Positions 37,323 to 45,427 of a stretch of 64,000 nt of DNA are shown here, in pieces. Position 1 is the first letter of the stretch; every line of letters starts with the position of its first letter. The stretch is from Candidatus Sulfotelmatobacter kueseliae (GTDB taxonomy: Bacteria > Acidobacteriota > Terriglobia > Terriglobales > Acidobacteriaceae), in assembly GCA_900290255.1 (NCBI GenBank), contig OMOD01000002.1:17387-81386 (forward strand). Reading direction: 5' to 3'. A program made the translations under genes and the position numbers. The notes beneath the pieces are model-generated. The model saw only the letters and a list, made by a program, of their open reading frames with translations, searched no databases and was not told the DNA's origin.

Positions 37323-37603
37323 ACTCCGGCACTCTTCCACAGATGTGCAAAATCTTGCTGTCTTTCCTAGTCCATCCGGCTTTAAGTTGTTTATAACCAT
37401 ATGGTAATCCACTTGCATCTAATCAAAGTGACGTGGCGACCGGACTCAATGAGCCGGACTCGCACGGGATGGCACCCAACGGGCGTAAGACCATCCCCCG
37501 CAAAAGGGCACGAAGGCTACCTTCCGCATCCATCGCGGAACACTAGGGCCAACCGAAAGCGCGGACCGTCAACAGGGGCTTAACAAGCTCACTCCACCCA
37601 AGG

Positions 37604-38353
37604 GTGAGCTACGTGTCCGCTTCACCACTCAAACACAATTGCCGGGTCACCGGGCTTGAACTCTGCTTCCGCACCGTAGGCGAACCCCCATCAATCCTGA
37701 AGTGTGCTCACGGTCTACCTCTTGGTGCTCACGATCTGAATGGCCGTGAGTATTGCATCGTCTGCCATTGGGATCACCACGAACGACGGCGCACCGACAG
37801 CTTGATGTATCGGGAGTGGCCGATTCTCGAACGGCGCACGGGGATCACTGAACACAATCCGCAAGGTGTGAAGTCACTGACCGCTCCGTTTGGAGTGGAG
37901 CGGTTCATCTCCCAAAGAGATTTCCGCCCTGATGTCTGGCCGGTACTCAGTTTCCTTGATGAGGATGTAAGAGACCTGAAAGATCGCAAGGCACCGCCAG
38001 AGCACTTAGCAATTCTCGGAACCAAGGTGCTTAGATCACTAGAGGATATCGAGACAGATTGCACTCCTGTGGTTGCGAAGGAAACGCGATGGGGGCGGCC
38101 CACAACGGATGAAGTTCCAGCGGAGTGGCGCGAGTCGTGGTGGCGCGAGTCATGGCAATGTGGACCGTGGAAACGTAAGCCGAGTAAACCGGATTGGGTC
38201 GCACCATCCTTCACGGTGATTCCGATTTTAGATCACTCGCAACCCCCTTGCCGGGTGCTCACGAACTATTGTCCGAACTGCGTTGATGAGTTTGGAATCA
38301 AGGGCCTGTACGTCACGCAGCACCACGTTTGTATCGCGGAGTGTGCGGCATGA
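37604..38353 (+). CDS. Element protein with two Cys-rich zinc motifs
   Basis: A ~249-aa protein I do not recognise. It has CAHGLPLGAHDLNGREYCIVCHWDHH near residues 34-60 and YCPNCVDEF...HHVCIAEC near the C-terminus, two likely zinc-binding sites. The middle is charged and Trp-rich (EWRESWWRESWQCGPW). The GTG at 37604 is chosen to keep the first Cys motif and is uncertain. Its TGA overlaps the next ATG (ATGA), so it is translationally coupled to the ATPase gene; a DNA-binding role in replication or control is inferred. Confidence 0.6.
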   Translation: MSYVSASPLKHNCRVTGLELCFRTVGEPPSILKCAHGLPLGAHDLNGREYCIVCHWDHHERRRTDSLMYREWPILERRTGITEHNPQGVKSLTAPFGVERFISQRDFRPDVWPVLSFLDEDVRDLKDRKAPPEHLAILGTKVLRSLEDIETDCTPVVAKETRWGRPTTDEVPAEWRESWWRESWQCGPWKRKPSKPDWVAPSFTVIPILDHSQPPCRVLTNYCPNCVDEFGIKGLYVTQHHVCIAECAA

Positions 38354-39843
38354 GCAACGTCACACATATTTATCCGAAGATGCCCTGCCGGATTGACCCT
38401 GATGATCCGCCCCAAAAGCGAATCTCCGAGGTGCCTTTGTGGGAAGTGTGGGATGAGTTGCGCGAGTCTACCTTCAGCGACGAACCGGGATTTCTCTATG
38501 TGGTGACGCATGATGGGTGGCAAGACACCATTGATGGGTTTCGCACGAAGCTACAAAAAGATGATGTGCAGATGAGCCGGGTGCAGTTTGCTCCTAACAT
38601 GAGTATTCCGCATGTAGTCACGAAAGACGGTAAGTCTCGCCGTATCGAAAAAGAGTTTCCCTTCAATCTCGGTGTGAAGGTTTGTGCCAGATGGATCATT
38701 GATTCTTACAACAACAAGACTGACACCCCCATTACAGCTTTGGCCCTGTGGCAACCGGAAATCGGGAAGGCCAGTAGTAGTGGCGACTATCTCAAGCACC
38801 TTCCGATGGTGGTGAAGCAATGTCCTGAACTGCCAATCTACATTTTCCATGACTATTACGTGGATAGGTACGGAGTTGTGCGGGAAGGCGGGCGCAAGGA
38901 AGATTACACCTTTTCGACACTGCCGGAAGATGAAGACGAAGACGTGCTGGAGCATCTGCTGGCGAAGTATGCCTTAACCATGATGCCCGCCCCATCGTAC
39001 ACCGGCAAAACCCATACTGCGATTTCGATGGGGTTGTCGTTGGTCACGGGGAAAGATTGGCTTGGCAAGTTCAAAGTCCCGGAGCCGGTGAAGGTCCGTT
39101 ATTTCGTGCCTGAACTCAGCGCGGGTCGGTTCAAGAAGTTCATGCTCCGCATAGCTACACCGGAAACGTGGAAGTCACATGAAGATAGCTTTATCGTGCG
39201 GCCTTTGGATTGTGACCTGCTGCTTCTCGATAGTGAAGAGATGATCGAGAAGTGCCGGGGCTTCTATGTGTTCCTAGATACTCTCGGCTACTTTATGGGA
39301 TCAGATGACACCAGCTCCTATGCTGAAGCAATCAAGTTTGCCAAGAGGATCAACCACCTCATCAAAGAGGGATGCTTGGGAGTGTGCGGCCTTTATCACC
39401 CGCCGAAGTATTCCAAGAACAGGAAAGAAACAGGGAACATCCTGACACTAGAGAATCAGATTTTAGGTTCGGCGGGCTTTGGCGGATTGTTGCGGTCATG
39501 TATTGCACTGCGAAACTTGAACCAAGATTCCAATGAAGGCTTGTGGTGCTATGTGCAGGGCCTGAAGAATCCGGGCCTTGGTAAGCCGTTTCAGATTCGC
39601 GGCTTCCCGATGGAATATCTCGGTGAGAGTCCTTATCTTTCGGAACTGCTCAAGAGTGGCAGTAAGAAAGATCAAGCCTTGGCAATGATAGCGGAAGGCA
39701 AGGGACGCCGTGAGATTTGTAAGACTCTGAAGATCGCGCCAAAAACATTGACGGCGTGGAAGCAAGAAGAGGAAGAGCTAGAGGAGCAACTGAACGAAGA
39801 TCAAGAAGAAATTTTCACCGGCACTATGCCAGAGGAGAACTGA
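38350..39843 (+). CDS. RepA-like AAA/RecA-fold ATPase with C-terminal HTH
   Basis: A 497-aa protein with a RecA-fold ATPase core like RepA/AAA_25 replication helicases. Walker A reads APSYTGKTHT with Gly219-Lys220-Thr221; Walker B reads GFYVFLDTLGYF with Asp310. A sensor-like segment (VCGLYHPPK) follows. The N-terminal ~200 residues show no clear primase motif. Residues ~440-475 form an HTH (EGKGRREICKTLKIAPKTL), and the acidic Glu-rich end follows. The coupling to the zinc protein upstream and the iteron cluster suggest element replication. The call is by motif, not search. Confidence 0.7.
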   Translation: MSNVTHIYPKMPCRIDPDDPPQKRISEVPLWEVWDELRESTFSDEPGFLYVVTHDGWQDTIDGFRTKLQKDDVQMSRVQFAPNMSIPHVVTKDGKSRRIEKEFPFNLGVKVCARWIIDSYNNKTDTPITALALWQPEIGKASSSGDYLKHLPMVVKQCPELPIYIFHDYYVDRYGVVREGGRKEDYTFSTLPEDEDEDVLEHLLAKYALTMMPAPSYTGKTHTAISMGLSLVTGKDWLGKFKVPEPVKVRYFVPELSAGRFKKFMLRIATPETWKSHEDSFIVRPLDCDLLLLDSEEMIEKCRGFYVFLDTLGYFMGSDDTSSYAEAIKFAKRINHLIKEGCLGVCGLYHPPKYSKNRKETGNILTLENQILGSAGFGGLLRSCIALRNLNQDSNEGLWCYVQGLKNPGLGKPFQIRGFPMEYLGESPYLSELLKSGSKKDQALAMIAEGKGRREICKTLKIAPKTLTAWKQEEEELEEQLNEDQEEIFTGTMPEEN

Positions 39844-39845
39844 AC

Positions 39846-40271
39846 ATGAATAACACCGAAGATACAAAATCACCGGAACTGGTGGAGCAGAAATTTGCCT
39901 CTCCGGTGTACGACCAATTTGCGGCGATCACAGGCGACCTAACAACTGATGCCCGCATGATGCGAGTTATGCGGGTATTGCGAAAAGAGCCATTGACCGA
40001 AGGTGCTCTTGCCTGTTGGGTGGGAAGTAGAGTTTTTCTGCCCGATTGGGCACCGATGATCGCAAAGCTTGTTGAGCTTGGTTACGTCCGCACCGAGCCA
40101 GCAAAAAAGGGTCTAAGCAGGGTCATTCATCTTGAAGAAAAAGGTGAGCAATTCCTGCACGACCGGCTTGACCCGAAACCACCACAGCCTGTGCCGGATG
40201 CGGAAAAGCCGGGTGCGGCTTTTGAACGTGCACATCTGGAAGTGACAGGCAAACCTTTTTCCACGGAGTAA
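39846..40271 (+). CDS. Winged-helix DNA-binding protein, putative
   Basis: A 141-aa protein starting at ATG 39846, after GAGGAGAACTGAAC. Residues ~40-100 look like a winged helix (LRKEPLTEGALACWVGSRVFLPDWAPMIAKLVELGYVRTEPAKKG), a marR/archaeal-like layout. The N-terminus is charged and the C-terminus Pro-rich. No family name can be given. A role as element regulator is inferred from context. Confidence 0.5.
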   Translation: MNNTEDTKSPELVEQKFASPVYDQFAAITGDLTTDARMMRVMRVLRKEPLTEGALACWVGSRVFLPDWAPMIAKLVELGYVRTEPAKKGLSRVIHLEEKGEQFLHDRLDPKPPQPVPDAEKPGAAFERAHLEVTGKPFSTE

Positions 40272-40277
40272 CGGGCC

Positions 40278-40478
40278 ATGTGTGAAATCTTGACGGTTGA
40301 TGAGTTGGCCGCGTTACTGAAGATGACACGGCGACAAATCTATTCGATGACGGAGCAACGCACACGCAATGGGAACATGCGCGATCACCCGTTGCCCGTG
40401 CTCAGGATCAATGGAAATTTGCGTTTTTCACGACAAGCAGTGACCGAATGGTTGCAGAAACTGGAAAAAGCGGCATGA
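40278..40478 (+). CDS. HTH_17/AlpA-type DNA-binding protein (excisionase-like)
   Basis: A 66-aa protein with a MerR-like helix-turn-helix (ILTVDELAALLKMTRRQIYSM) and a wing (LRINGNLRFSRQAVTEWLQKL). Proteins of this size and fold in elements with tyrosine integrases are often excisionases or AlpA-like regulators. Its TGA overlaps the next ATG, so it is coupled to the TerS-like gene. Start ATG 40278. Confidence 0.75.
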   Translation: MCEILTVDELAALLKMTRRQIYSMTEQRTRNGNMRDHPLPVLRINGNLRFSRQAVTEWLQKLEKAA

Positions 40479-41026
40479 AAGATCATCTTCGCAACCTGCG
40501 CGGGCCGATGCGCGAACGGCTGGAGAAACAAACATCCCGCAGAGAGGGTGTCGCAAAGATTCTGCGGGAGACTCCAAGTGCGACGGACCTTGAACTGGCT
40601 AAAGTTTTCGAGGTGAACCGGGACACCATTCATCGGGACAGGAAGTATCTTATGCAACAAGCAAACCAAAACGCGGTAAGCCAGTTTGAAATCTGGCGCG
40701 ATGAGCATATCGCGGAACTGAACAAGCTGCGCGAATCACTGGAAGATTTTCTCATCCCGCCCGAACGGCGAATTGAGTTGGCTTTGGCGATCATCAGGGA
40801 AGATGTCAAAGTCAAAGGCACTGCCGCGCCTACTCGCTCCGAAAATCTCAACGTCAATGCCGATGTGCAGGTCATCCCCATCGAAGAGCAGATTGAGTAC
40901 GCTAACGCCTTTGCCGGGTTGTATCCCGATGAACGCTATGAAGAGTTGGACCGGGTGAAGGCCCGCAAAAGAACCTGCCGCGTGGTCATTGAAGGCGGGG
41001 GACCGCAGAAGAGGTTATCAGAATGA
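40475..41026 (+). CDS. HTH protein upstream of terL, putative terminase small subunit
   Basis: A 183-aa protein starting at ATG 40475 (ATGA overlap with the previous stop). Residues ~20-60 form a helix-turn-helix (GVAKILRETPSATDLELAKVFEVNRDTIHRDRKYL). The rest is helical and charged (IWRDEHIAELNKLRESLEDF), with a beta end. Position directly before and overlapping terL is the usual place of the small subunit, which binds packaging DNA. The family assignment is inference; another HTH regulator is possible. Confidence 0.6.
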   Translation: MKDHLRNLRGPMRERLEKQTSRREGVAKILRETPSATDLELAKVFEVNRDTIHRDRKYLMQQANQNAVSQFEIWRDEHIAELNKLRESLEDFLIPPERRIELALAIIREDVKVKGTAAPTRSENLNVNADVQVIPIEEQIEYANAFAGLYPDERYEELDRVKARKRTCRVVIEGGGPQKRLSE

Positions 41027-42471
41027 CGTTACTGCAATTTTACGAAAAGCATAGGCCGCGCACCTATGAAACGAGTTTCCATCATCACCAAATTTGTCAT
41101 GTGGTGGAGCGCTGCTATCGGGAGCGCAAGCACGGCATCGTGGAAGTCCCGCCCCGGCATGGCAAATCGGAAATCATCAATGTTTACGCGCCAGCTTGGT
41201 GGTTGCAGGAAGGTCACCATGACTCGCACTTCGGTCTTGTGTGCAACGGCCAAGACCTGGCCAACAAGTTTTGCCGCGCATCGCGCAATCTTTGCAAACT
41301 GCCGGTAAGCCCGGATCACACTTCCGAATGGAAGCTGACTTCGGATAAATCTCTCGATTGGACGTATCGCGGAACGGGCATCAATGGGAGTCTGGCGGGT
41401 TTCGGCTATTCGGAAATGTCGTTTGACGATCTATTTAAGAGCGGACTTGAGGCGAAGTCCGAAGTCAAGCGGAATTCCATCATTGATGGAGTGGTTAGCG
41501 CGGCCATGAACAGGCTGACCCCGGACGGAATTGTTCTCGCAACTCAGGCAAGACTCCACCCATCGGACACAATTGGATGGCTGCTATCAAGCGAAGAACG
41601 GCAATTCCTGCGGCTCCACTTACCCGCCGTGAATGAGAGCGGTCGGGATGCTTGGTTTGAAGATCAGTATTCGGGCGAAAAGATTGTCTTTGACGCATAC
41701 GATGCGCTCTGGCCGTCCCGCTATGGCCCAAAGCAACTCAAGGCGATCTATGACCGCATCACCAGCTATTACTGGATGGCCCAATTCCAGCAAGTCCCAT
41801 CACTTGGAGATTTAAGTTACTTCGATGTGTCGGTGATGCCGCGTTATTCGATGCTTGGCACCATTGAGCGACTGTGGATTGCGGTGGATGCCGCGCAAGG
41901 TGAGACTGAGCACGGAGCCTATACCGCGTTTGTGACTCTCGCGCAATGCCCCGATGGGGGGAACCATCTCAAGGTGCTCAACGTGAAACGCGGGCGCTGG
42001 CGTCCCGACATTATCTCGGCAAACCTGATTGATTACTACACCGCCATGCAACGGCGGTACGGTGTCTATCCCGAAGCGGTTTGCGTGGAACGTGCAGCCG
42101 CAGGCTTTGGCTTGCTCAACCTGCCGATGCCGATTGTGCCGATGATTCCGAAAGGCAGTAAAGAAGAAAGAGCGGGCGCGACTTGCTGGTTGGTCAATCG
42201 CGGATTGGTGCAACTGCCGGTTGAGGCTCCTTGGTTAAAGGAATTTGAGGATGAGTTATCAAACTTCCCATTGACCACCTACAAAGATCAGGTTGATGCG
42301 TTTGTGCATGGGTTGTCTTGGGAGTTGCGGAAGGCCGTGGATTTTGAGCCTCACATGATGGAGCAATATGCCCTGCAACATCCCAACCCCCATCAGGAGC
42401 AGTTGGCCGAGTACAACGATGTGATGGGAGAAGTCATGTGGCAGGACGAATTTGGACATCTCGATTTCTAA
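41023..42471 (+). CDS. terL: Large terminase subunit (ATPase and nuclease)
   Basis: TerL pumps viral DNA into proheads and cuts it. The 482-aa product shows a Walker A-like loop VPPRHGKSE at residues 42-50, WWLQEGHHDSHFGLVCNGQDLANKF, a Walker B-like segment EMSFDDLF (Asp135-Asp136), and the RuvC-like nuclease domain with Asp289 (IAVDAAQG), AVCVERAAAGFG and Asp425 (YKDQVDAF). It looks complete and intact. It starts with ATGA overlapping the TerS-like gene. No portal gene follows, which is unusual for a prophage. Confidence 0.88.
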   Translation: MTLLQFYEKHRPRTYETSFHHHQICHVVERCYRERKHGIVEVPPRHGKSEIINVYAPAWWLQEGHHDSHFGLVCNGQDLANKFCRASRNLCKLPVSPDHTSEWKLTSDKSLDWTYRGTGINGSLAGFGYSEMSFDDLFKSGLEAKSEVKRNSIIDGVVSAAMNRLTPDGIVLATQARLHPSDTIGWLLSSEERQFLRLHLPAVNESGRDAWFEDQYSGEKIVFDAYDALWPSRYGPKQLKAIYDRITSYYWMAQFQQVPSLGDLSYFDVSVMPRYSMLGTIERLWIAVDAAQGETEHGAYTAFVTLAQCPDGGNHLKVLNVKRGRWRPDIISANLIDYYTAMQRRYGVYPEAVCVERAAAGFGLLNLPMPIVPMIPKGSKEERAGATCWLVNRGLVQLPVEAPWLKEFEDELSNFPLTTYKDQVDAFVHGLSWELRKAVDFEPHMMEQYALQHPNPHQEQLAEYNDVMGEVMWQDEFGHLDF

Positions 42472-42480
42472 GAAGGGACT

Positions 42481-42744
42481 ATGAACTTCGTTCAGAAAAG
42501 CATTCAACGAACCCGCGAGACATTCCGCGAGATGCAACGGCAAGCGGCTATTTGGCGCAAGCGGCGCAGGGAAGCGGAAGAGAAAAACAATGCCGCTTTG
42601 GAGTTGCTGCTTGATGATATTCGGCAGGAAATCGGCTTGCCTCTGACGGAAAAGAATTTGCCGACCTACATGCTTTTTGTGCAGGGTTACCTGCGAGATA
42701 GGCAACAAAAAGAAGATGAGTGGGACGGCGAAGATTTTTTGTAG
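42481..42744 (+). CDS. Small helical charged protein
   Basis: An 87-aa protein, strongly helical and basic in the first half (QKSIQRTRETFREMQRQAAIWRKRRREAEEKN), then LLDDIRQEIGLPLTEKNLP and a final acidic patch DEWDGEDFL. I do not recognise it. It starts 10 nt after terL and could be a packaging accessory protein. Confidence 0.5.
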   Translation: MNFVQKSIQRTRETFREMQRQAAIWRKRRREAEEKNNAALELLLDDIRQEIGLPLTEKNLPTYMLFVQGYLRDRQQKEDEWDGEDFL

Positions 42745-42768
42745 AGCGACCAAGAAAAGGAGATTCAC

Positions 42769-43038
42769 ATGGAAATCACAGAAGTTGATCCGAAACTGAT
42801 AGACGAATCGAAGGCCATCAAAACGAAGGCTCTCGAAAACATCAACGAAGCTTTTGACCCCGGTTGGTCTAGCGACCAGCACCGAGCCAAAGCGCGGGAG
42901 CACGATCTGAAGGCCGACAAGTTAGTAAGTGGCGATGAAAAAGATTCGCACATCACTGCAAGCCGAGCACACAACCGGGCAGCGGACGCCATAGATGCTG
43001 CGACCAAAGCATCGGCCAAGTGCGCTGCACTCGATTAA
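42769..43038 (+). CDS. Small helical protein of unknown function
   Basis: An 89-aa protein starting at ATG 42769, after AAAAGGAG. It is helical and charged (IDESKAIKTKALENINEAF, HITASRAHNRAADAIDAATKASAKC). No family is recognised. It lies between the terminase block and the hairpin/GGCNN region. Confidence 0.5.
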   Translation: MEITEVDPKLIDESKAIKTKALENINEAFDPGWSSDQHRAKAREHDLKADKLVSGDEKDSHITASRAHNRAADAIDAATKASAKCAALD

Positions 43039-43085
43039 ACAAGTTTCCTCCAGCAACTCTTGCCGGGGTTGCTGCGGCAGGGGAA

Positions 43086-43116
43086 CCTGATGGGGGTCTA
43101 ACCAACCCCCATCAGG
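43086..43116. repeat. GATGGGGG hairpin with 12-bp stem
   Basis: CCTGATGGGGGT (43086-43097), loop CTAACCA, ACCCCCATCAGG (43105-43116) form a perfect 12-bp stem. AT-rich sequence follows (ATTTTCAAAAAGTTTT), so it may act as a terminator, but the T tract is weak. Confidence 0.7.
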
Positions 43117-43137
43117 ATTTTCAAAAAGTTTTAACAG

Positions 43138-43222
43138 GGCGTGGCTCGGCTCGGCTTGGCGTGGCGAGGCTCGGCTCGGCGAGGCTCGGCTCGGCGTGGC
43201 GAGGCTTGGCAAGGCAAGGCTA
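43138..43222. repeat. (GGCNN)17 pentamer tract
   Basis: Seventeen consecutive in-phase pentamers, each GGC followed by GT, TC, TT, GA, AA or TA, with no break over 85 bp. GGC is invariant and only the last two bases vary. It is noncoding and sits between a hairpin and the next gene. Confidence 0.9.
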
Positions 43223-43335
43223 GCTTTGAATTTCAGGCCAACTTTTAAAAAAAGAAAAGTGCCTGAAACGTCAGTGGAACCTGGCGGCTAGGAAATGTTT
43301 CCAGTAACAAAATCGTTTCACCGTAGGAGAATTTT

Positions 43336-44007
43336 ATGGGAGCACGAAACTTAGGCACCACCAGCGAAACACCGTCGCGGCCCGGAGTCTCCGGGTCAAA
43401 ATCGCAACCATCCAAAGAAGATTCCCACAATTTTGCGAATCTCATTGGGCAAACCACCGACCCGGCAGTCATCACTCTTGATGGGGGGAAGGCACAGAAG
43501 AAAGTTCTTGCCGATGTCGCCCGCGTAAATGAAGCCAACCGCAAGAAACGCGGCCCTGAAGCCGGTTGGCGCGATGAACTGGCAACTCTTGAGCGCACGG
43601 TAGGAAATTCTTGGACGGAAGAACAGGCGCGACAAAATTCCGATGCCACCGAACGCGCACAAAATGAAATCGTGCGCGGCATAGAAAAGGAAATCGCGGA
43701 ACTCCGCGAACTTCAGTCAACTCCGTACTTAGGTCCGGCTGAAAAGCAGGCACTCGCCAAGAACCTTGAGCGGGCGGAATGGAATCTGGCGGAAGCCAAA
43801 GTCGAGAAGCAACGAAAAATCAGGCAAGCCGGGAGTGCCGTGACAAGCTCGAAAGAACGTGACCGCTTGCGTCCGCGTCTCCGCGAATTGCGAGAACGGG
43901 AAATGCGAATTAGCGCGGCCACGGCAAAAGTTCGTGAAGCAACCGATGGGGGTGCCACCAGCGGCCGGTTGGGTTTCACCGGCTTGCAGCCACTGTCGGA
44001 AAAATAA
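43336..44007 (+). CDS. Coiled-coil-rich protein of unknown function
   Basis: A 223-aa protein starting after GTAGGAGAATTTT. The N-terminus (~40 aa) is Ser/Pro/Gly-rich and disordered. Residues ~95-205 are heavily charged and helical (EKEIAELRELQSTPYLG, AEWNLAEAKVEKQRK, RPRLRELREREMRI), probably a coiled coil. No family is recognised. In phage-like elements such proteins can be scaffolding-like, but that is speculation. Confidence 0.55.
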   Translation: MGARNLGTTSETPSRPGVSGSKSQPSKEDSHNFANLIGQTTDPAVITLDGGKAQKKVLADVARVNEANRKKRGPEAGWRDELATLERTVGNSWTEEQARQNSDATERAQNEIVRGIEKEIAELRELQSTPYLGPAEKQALAKNLERAEWNLAEAKVEKQRKIRQAGSAVTSSKERDRLRPRLRELREREMRISAATAKVREATDGGATSGRLGFTGLQPLSEK

Positions 44008-44371
44008 AACGAGATTCCAACCGTGCTGACAGTCACGGTTGGATAGGGGCGGGCCTTATCAGCCGCATTGACGTGGATTGCCGGTTTCCTGCGGAGACCC
44101 CGAAAGACCGGCATATTTTGAGTTTGCCCGTGTCGTCGAGAGAGTAATCTCCGACGCTTTCTTCATGGCGGGCCGGACGCGAAATTAACGCGGGCAATTT
44201 CCTTATCCGGCAGGCTGGTGACTAACCTCTGGCGAGGAAATCAGTCACGGGGCTATCGTCGCGCCACCTTGATTAAGATGACGATGCGCCGAGCAACATT
44301 CTCGGCAATCGCGATGGGGTTGGACCACCTCCTTCCGGCCTGGCCCCATCGCTAATTTTTGGAGTCATCAT
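44008..44371. other. 364-bp noncoding stretch rich in stem-loops
   Basis: Perfect or near-perfect inverted repeats follow each other: TCCAACCGTG (44016-44025) with CACGGTTGGA (44034-44043); TGCCGGT near 44073 with ACCGGCA near 44107; GTGACT with nested CCTC/GAGG and AGTCAC around 44217-44258; GCGATGGGG (44311-44319) with CCCCATCGC (44344-44352), followed by TAATTTTT, a terminator-like end. No gene is visible. An RNA, a packaging site or an origin are possible. Confidence 0.6.
44311..44360 (+). terminator. GCGATGGGG/CCCCATCGC hairpin with T tract
   Basis: A perfect 9-bp stem with a 24-nt loop, followed by TAATTTTTGG. It lies directly before the 68-aa gene. Confidence 0.5.
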
Positions 44372-44578
44372 ATGTCAATAGAACGCATGGCAATTATGGA
44401 TCATAACCGGCGATTTTTTAGCAGTATCGAGCCGTTCATCACGCGCGGTAAGAAGGTGCAAATTCAAAGAGCCGGGTCACATTACAAGGCCCGCTTCTGT
44501 GGCCACAAGAATTTCGTGTTTGGCAGGTCACCGCAAGAAGCGGCAAAGAATCTGAAAAATTGGAGTGAAACAACATGA
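44372..44578 (+). CDS. Small element protein
   Basis: A 68-aa protein (FFSSIEPFITRGKKVQIQRA, HYKARFCGHKNFVFGRSPQE) of mixed alpha/beta look. It overlaps the next gene by ATGA (44575). No family is recognised. Confidence 0.5.
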   Translation: MSIERMAIMDHNRRFFSSIEPFITRGKKVQIQRAGSHYKARFCGHKNFVFGRSPQEAAKNLKNWSETT

Positions 44579-44799
44579 GAAAAATCAGGATTAACATTCA
44601 CACCGGCTGCCCATCGTTGCAATGTCCGGGCGAGAGCTTCAGCGCGGAATTGACTGTTCCGGCCACATACCTTGATGGGGATTCCATCAAGCTGCGGGAA
44701 CTCGAAAAACAACTCGCAACCTGCAATGGGTGCAGCGTCATCTGCGTCATGCCCGAAGAAAACCCCATCAAGATTGTTGTGGAGGGCGTCAATGTTTGA
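44575..44799 (+). CDS. Small Cys-containing element protein
   Basis: A 74-aa protein with CPSLQCPG near residue 12 and CNGCSVICVMPEE near residue 49; the cysteines could bind zinc. The 10-bp inverted pair CTTGATGGGG (44671-44680) and CCCCATCAAG (44763-44772) lies in the coding region. It overlaps the previous gene by ATGA and the next by 8 nt. Function unknown. Confidence 0.5.
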   Translation: MRKIRINIHTGCPSLQCPGESFSAELTVPATYLDGDSIKLRELEKQLATCNGCSVICVMPEENPIKIVVEGVNV

Positions 44800-44962
44800 A
44801 TCAAACGAGAAACTAGAAAAGCTCATCGGCCAAATGGCAACGATGATTGAACTGCAGATGTCGCTCTTGAAAAAATTAGAGCAACAAAACACTTCGCTCA
44901 GTGCCTTGACAAAGTTTGTCCGCGATAATTCCGGCGCCTCACCCGCGTGTGGTGCCGTATGA
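44792..44962 (+). CDS. Small coiled-coil protein
   Basis: A 56-aa protein starting at ATG 44792, with one long amphipathic helix (EKLEKLIGQMATMIELQMSL). It overlaps its neighbours at both ends (8 nt upstream, ATGA downstream). It may oligomerise. No family is recognised. Confidence 0.5.
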   Translation: MFESNEKLEKLIGQMATMIELQMSLLKKLEQQNTSLSALTKFVRDNSGASPACGAV

Positions 44963-45138
44963 AAAAGTGGTGCGCCTACTGCGGAAGTCACGAACACAAT
45001 ATTGAGTTCTGTTCTAAGACTTGGGAAGGGCAGGACAATCTTGCAAAGCGATATTGTCAGTATTGTGGTTCCAAGGAACACAACATTGAATTTTGCCTTA
45101 AGACTTGGCAGGGTCAAATCAATTTGAGGAATTGTTAG
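44959..45138 (+). CDS. Tandem CCHC zinc-knuckle protein
   Basis: A 59-aa protein composed of two near-identical units of about 24-26 residues: CAYCGSHEHNIEFCSKTW and CQYCGSKEHNIEFCLKTW. Each fits CX2CX4HX4C, the zinc-knuckle spacing known from retroviral nucleocapsid and cellular RNA-binding proteins. It therefore probably binds single-stranded nucleic acid. The units appear to be a recent internal duplication. It is coupled to the previous gene by ATGA. Role in the element is unknown. Confidence 0.7.
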   Translation: MKKWCAYCGSHEHNIEFCSKTWEGQDNLAKRYCQYCGSKEHNIEFCLKTWQGQINLRNC

Positions 45139-45277
45139 CTTGGTGGTTTGATTCCCCTCAACACCAGCCCTTGAGTGCAGGGAAACCTGCGGGCACGGCA
45201 ACCAATGGGGGTCTTACTGCCTGCCGTGGATACCACCGGGCCAGCGGAATCCAAACTCCAAGGCCCGGTGCCCCGGC

Positions 45278-45427
45278 TCACTTCGATTTCTTCTCCATCA
45301 TGTTTAGGTACGCTCTGATTTCCAACAATTTCATTTGCAACTTTCCCAAATCTTCCTTCGCATTGTTGCAGTGCGTTTCGATCACATGTAAGTCCTTCCG
45401 CAGTTCTTCAATTTCGTGCGGCTCCAT
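45278..45427 (-). CDS. 49-aa helical protein at the right end of the element
   Basis: A minus-strand reading frame, ATG at 45427 with AAAGGAGC upstream (CTGAAAGGAGCAAGT), ending in TGA at 45278-45280. It reads MEPHEIEELRKDLHVIETHC, then NNAKEDLGKLQMKLLEIRAY and LNMMEKKSK, an amphipathic helix with heptad-like Leu spacing. It is the only minus-strand gene in the element. No family is recognised; a small regulator or antirepressor-like role is speculation. Confidence 0.55.
   Translation of the reverse strand: MEPHEIEELRKDLHVIETHCNNAKEDLGKLQMKLLEIRAYLNMMEKKSK

Larger units (their letters stand above)
36573..37603. other. Long mostly noncoding control/origin-like region of the element
   Basis: This 1031-bp stretch follows int. 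It holds one possible small gene (36643-36828), hairpins at 36972-37007 and 37230-37273, and a group of GGGAACC/GGTTCCC repeats (37186-37322). Other open frames in it are short and of unnatural composition. A replication origin and/or the main promoter of the cargo operon could lie here. Confidence 0.6.
43039..43335. other. 297-bp noncoding stretch with hairpin and pentamer repeats
   Basis: It holds the hairpin at 43086-43116 and the (GGCNN)17 tract at 43138-43222, then GTAGGAGAATTTT before the next ATG. A short plus-strand frame across the pentamers is an artefact of the repeat. Confidence 0.6.

Noticed and set aside
43138-43222. Coding of a Gly/Arg/Leu-rich peptide across the pentamers (43020-43223 frame)
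   Set aside because: The pentamer period gives open frames by itself; there is no ribosome-binding site.
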